Part shown: positions 4,990-5,340 of the stretch, piece by piece
How positions within the stretch are numbered: the first letter of the stretch is position 1
Layout of the letters: each line of letters begins with the position of its first letter
Assembly: GCA_937928525.1 (NCBI GenBank)
Contig: CALFWJ010000151.1
Coordinates: 1 to 5,340 of the forward strand
Direction: 5' to 3'
Length of the DNA stretch: 5,340 nt
Origin: an uncultured Alphaproteobacteria bacterium
GTDB taxonomy: Bacteria; Pseudomonadota; Alphaproteobacteria; UBA2136; UBA6156
Program-made: the position numbers and the translations under genes
The notes under the pieces: generated by a model
Seen by the model: only the letters and a program-made list of their open reading frames with translations
Databases searched by the model: none
Told to the model about the DNA's origin: nothing

Positions 4990-5340
4990 TTAATAAGTTC
5001 CTTTCCTGTCACTACATAGTCTGCTGGCTGGTCATGATACTCAGCCGGGAAGTTTTCAATTTCTAGTTCAGTTTGGCACACAATAGCGCTTAGAGTATCA
5101 CCGCCTAAAGCCTTGCAGGTACGGTCATAGTAGCCGCCGCCAAATCCTAGCCGATACCCGTCTTTACTGTAACCAATAGCGGGCATGAGCATCAGTTTAG
5201 GAATAATTTCGACCCCTGTTGCGCACATAATGCCTAATAAGTCGCTCTCCAGCACATCGTCTTCACGCCACACATTAAAAGTGAGGGGGTGCGCGCGCTC
5301 AACCACACGAGGTAAACATACGGTGACGCCATCCCGCCAT
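4977..5340 (-). CDS. fau: 5-formyltetrahydrofolate cyclo-ligase, C-terminal part
   Basis: The frame is open to the right edge, so the 120 residues seen are the C-terminal portion of a protein usually about 190-200 residues long; the start lies outside. A GTG at 5306 could be misread as the start, but the codons before it (encoding WRDGVTVCLPR) match the family, so the gene clearly continues. The enzyme converts 5-formyl-THF to 5,10-methenyl-THF using ATP, in cytoplasmic one-carbon metabolism. The signature is RLGFGGGYYDR (visible residues 63-73; GGGYYDR at 5121-5141), preceded by the substrate-site strand LMLMPAIGYSKDG. PLTF, GIM and the closing DYVVTGKE also fit. It overlaps ymdB by 13 bp and is the first gene seen of the minus-strand cluster. 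In many alphaproteobacteria 6S RNA and zapA lie just upstream; that region is not in the window. Confidence 0.93.
   Translation of the reverse strand, partial: WRDGVTVCLPRVVERAHPLTFNVWREDDVLESDLLGIMCATGVEIIPKLMLMPAIGYSKDGYRLGFGGGYYDRTCKALGGDTLSAIVCQTELEIENFPAEYHDQPADYVVTGKELIKCRT
4998..5007 (-). promoter_or_regulatory. ribosome binding site of ymdB
   Basis: AGGAAAGGAA on the minus strand ends 8 nt before the ymdB ATG at 4989. It lies inside the 3' end of the cyclo-ligase gene and confirms the overlapping start. Confidence 0.65.

Noticed and set aside
4552..5066. Several overlapping open frames on both strands inside ymdB and the cyclo-ligase gene
   Set aside because: They are shadows of strongly supported genes, with no recognisable domain and no ribosome binding site.
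5304..5306. GTG as the start of the cyclo-ligase gene
   Set aside because: Codons upstream of it are open to the window edge and encode residues that match the family, so the start is outside the window.

Overview
This is an ordinary chromosomal stretch of what is most likely an alphaproteobacterium of moderate, slightly AT-leaning base composition. The best clue is the minus-strand run 5-formyltetrahydrofolate cyclo-ligase, YmdB-type metallophosphoesterase (TIGR00282), NUDIX hydrolase, yebC. I recall cyclo-ligase, YmdB and YebC as neighbours in many alphaproteobacterial genomes. The phylum call is an inference from gene order and protein style; no rRNA or other marker is present.

Layout from left to right. 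Positions 1-203 carry the start of a minus-strand gene for a protein with one N-terminal membrane segment, cut by the window edge. A 185-bp divergent intergenic region (204-388) follows. It contains a good sigma70-type promoter for the left gene, a 25-bp inverted repeat beside that promoter, and a short tandem repeat in the leader of the rightward genes. Two plus-strand lipoprotein genes come next: a parvulin-type peptidyl-prolyl isomerase (389-1252) and, 22 bp on, an unrecognised lipoprotein (1275-2069). They probably form one operon working in the periplasm.

From 2072 to the right edge everything is on the minus strand. In transcription order: cyclo-ligase (partial, enters from the right edge), ymdB (13-bp overlap), NUDIX hydrolase (2-bp gap), yebC (52-bp gap with its own apparent promoter), and a SIMPL/DUF541 protein (17-bp gap). 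The last of these ends only 2 bp from the end of the plus-strand operon. The products mix folate one-carbon metabolism, phosphodiester and nucleotide hydrolysis, translation or transcription control (YebC) and an envelope protein, so the run looks like a housekeeping cluster rather than a single pathway.

I see no mobile element, CRISPR array, RNA gene, phage gene, defence gene or toxin-antitoxin pair. I found no convincing new biological system. The most useful leads are the two promoters with identical hexamers and spacing, the inverted repeat in the divergent region, the unrecognised lipoprotein paired with the foldase, and departures from consensus in the YmdB and NUDIX active-site motifs.
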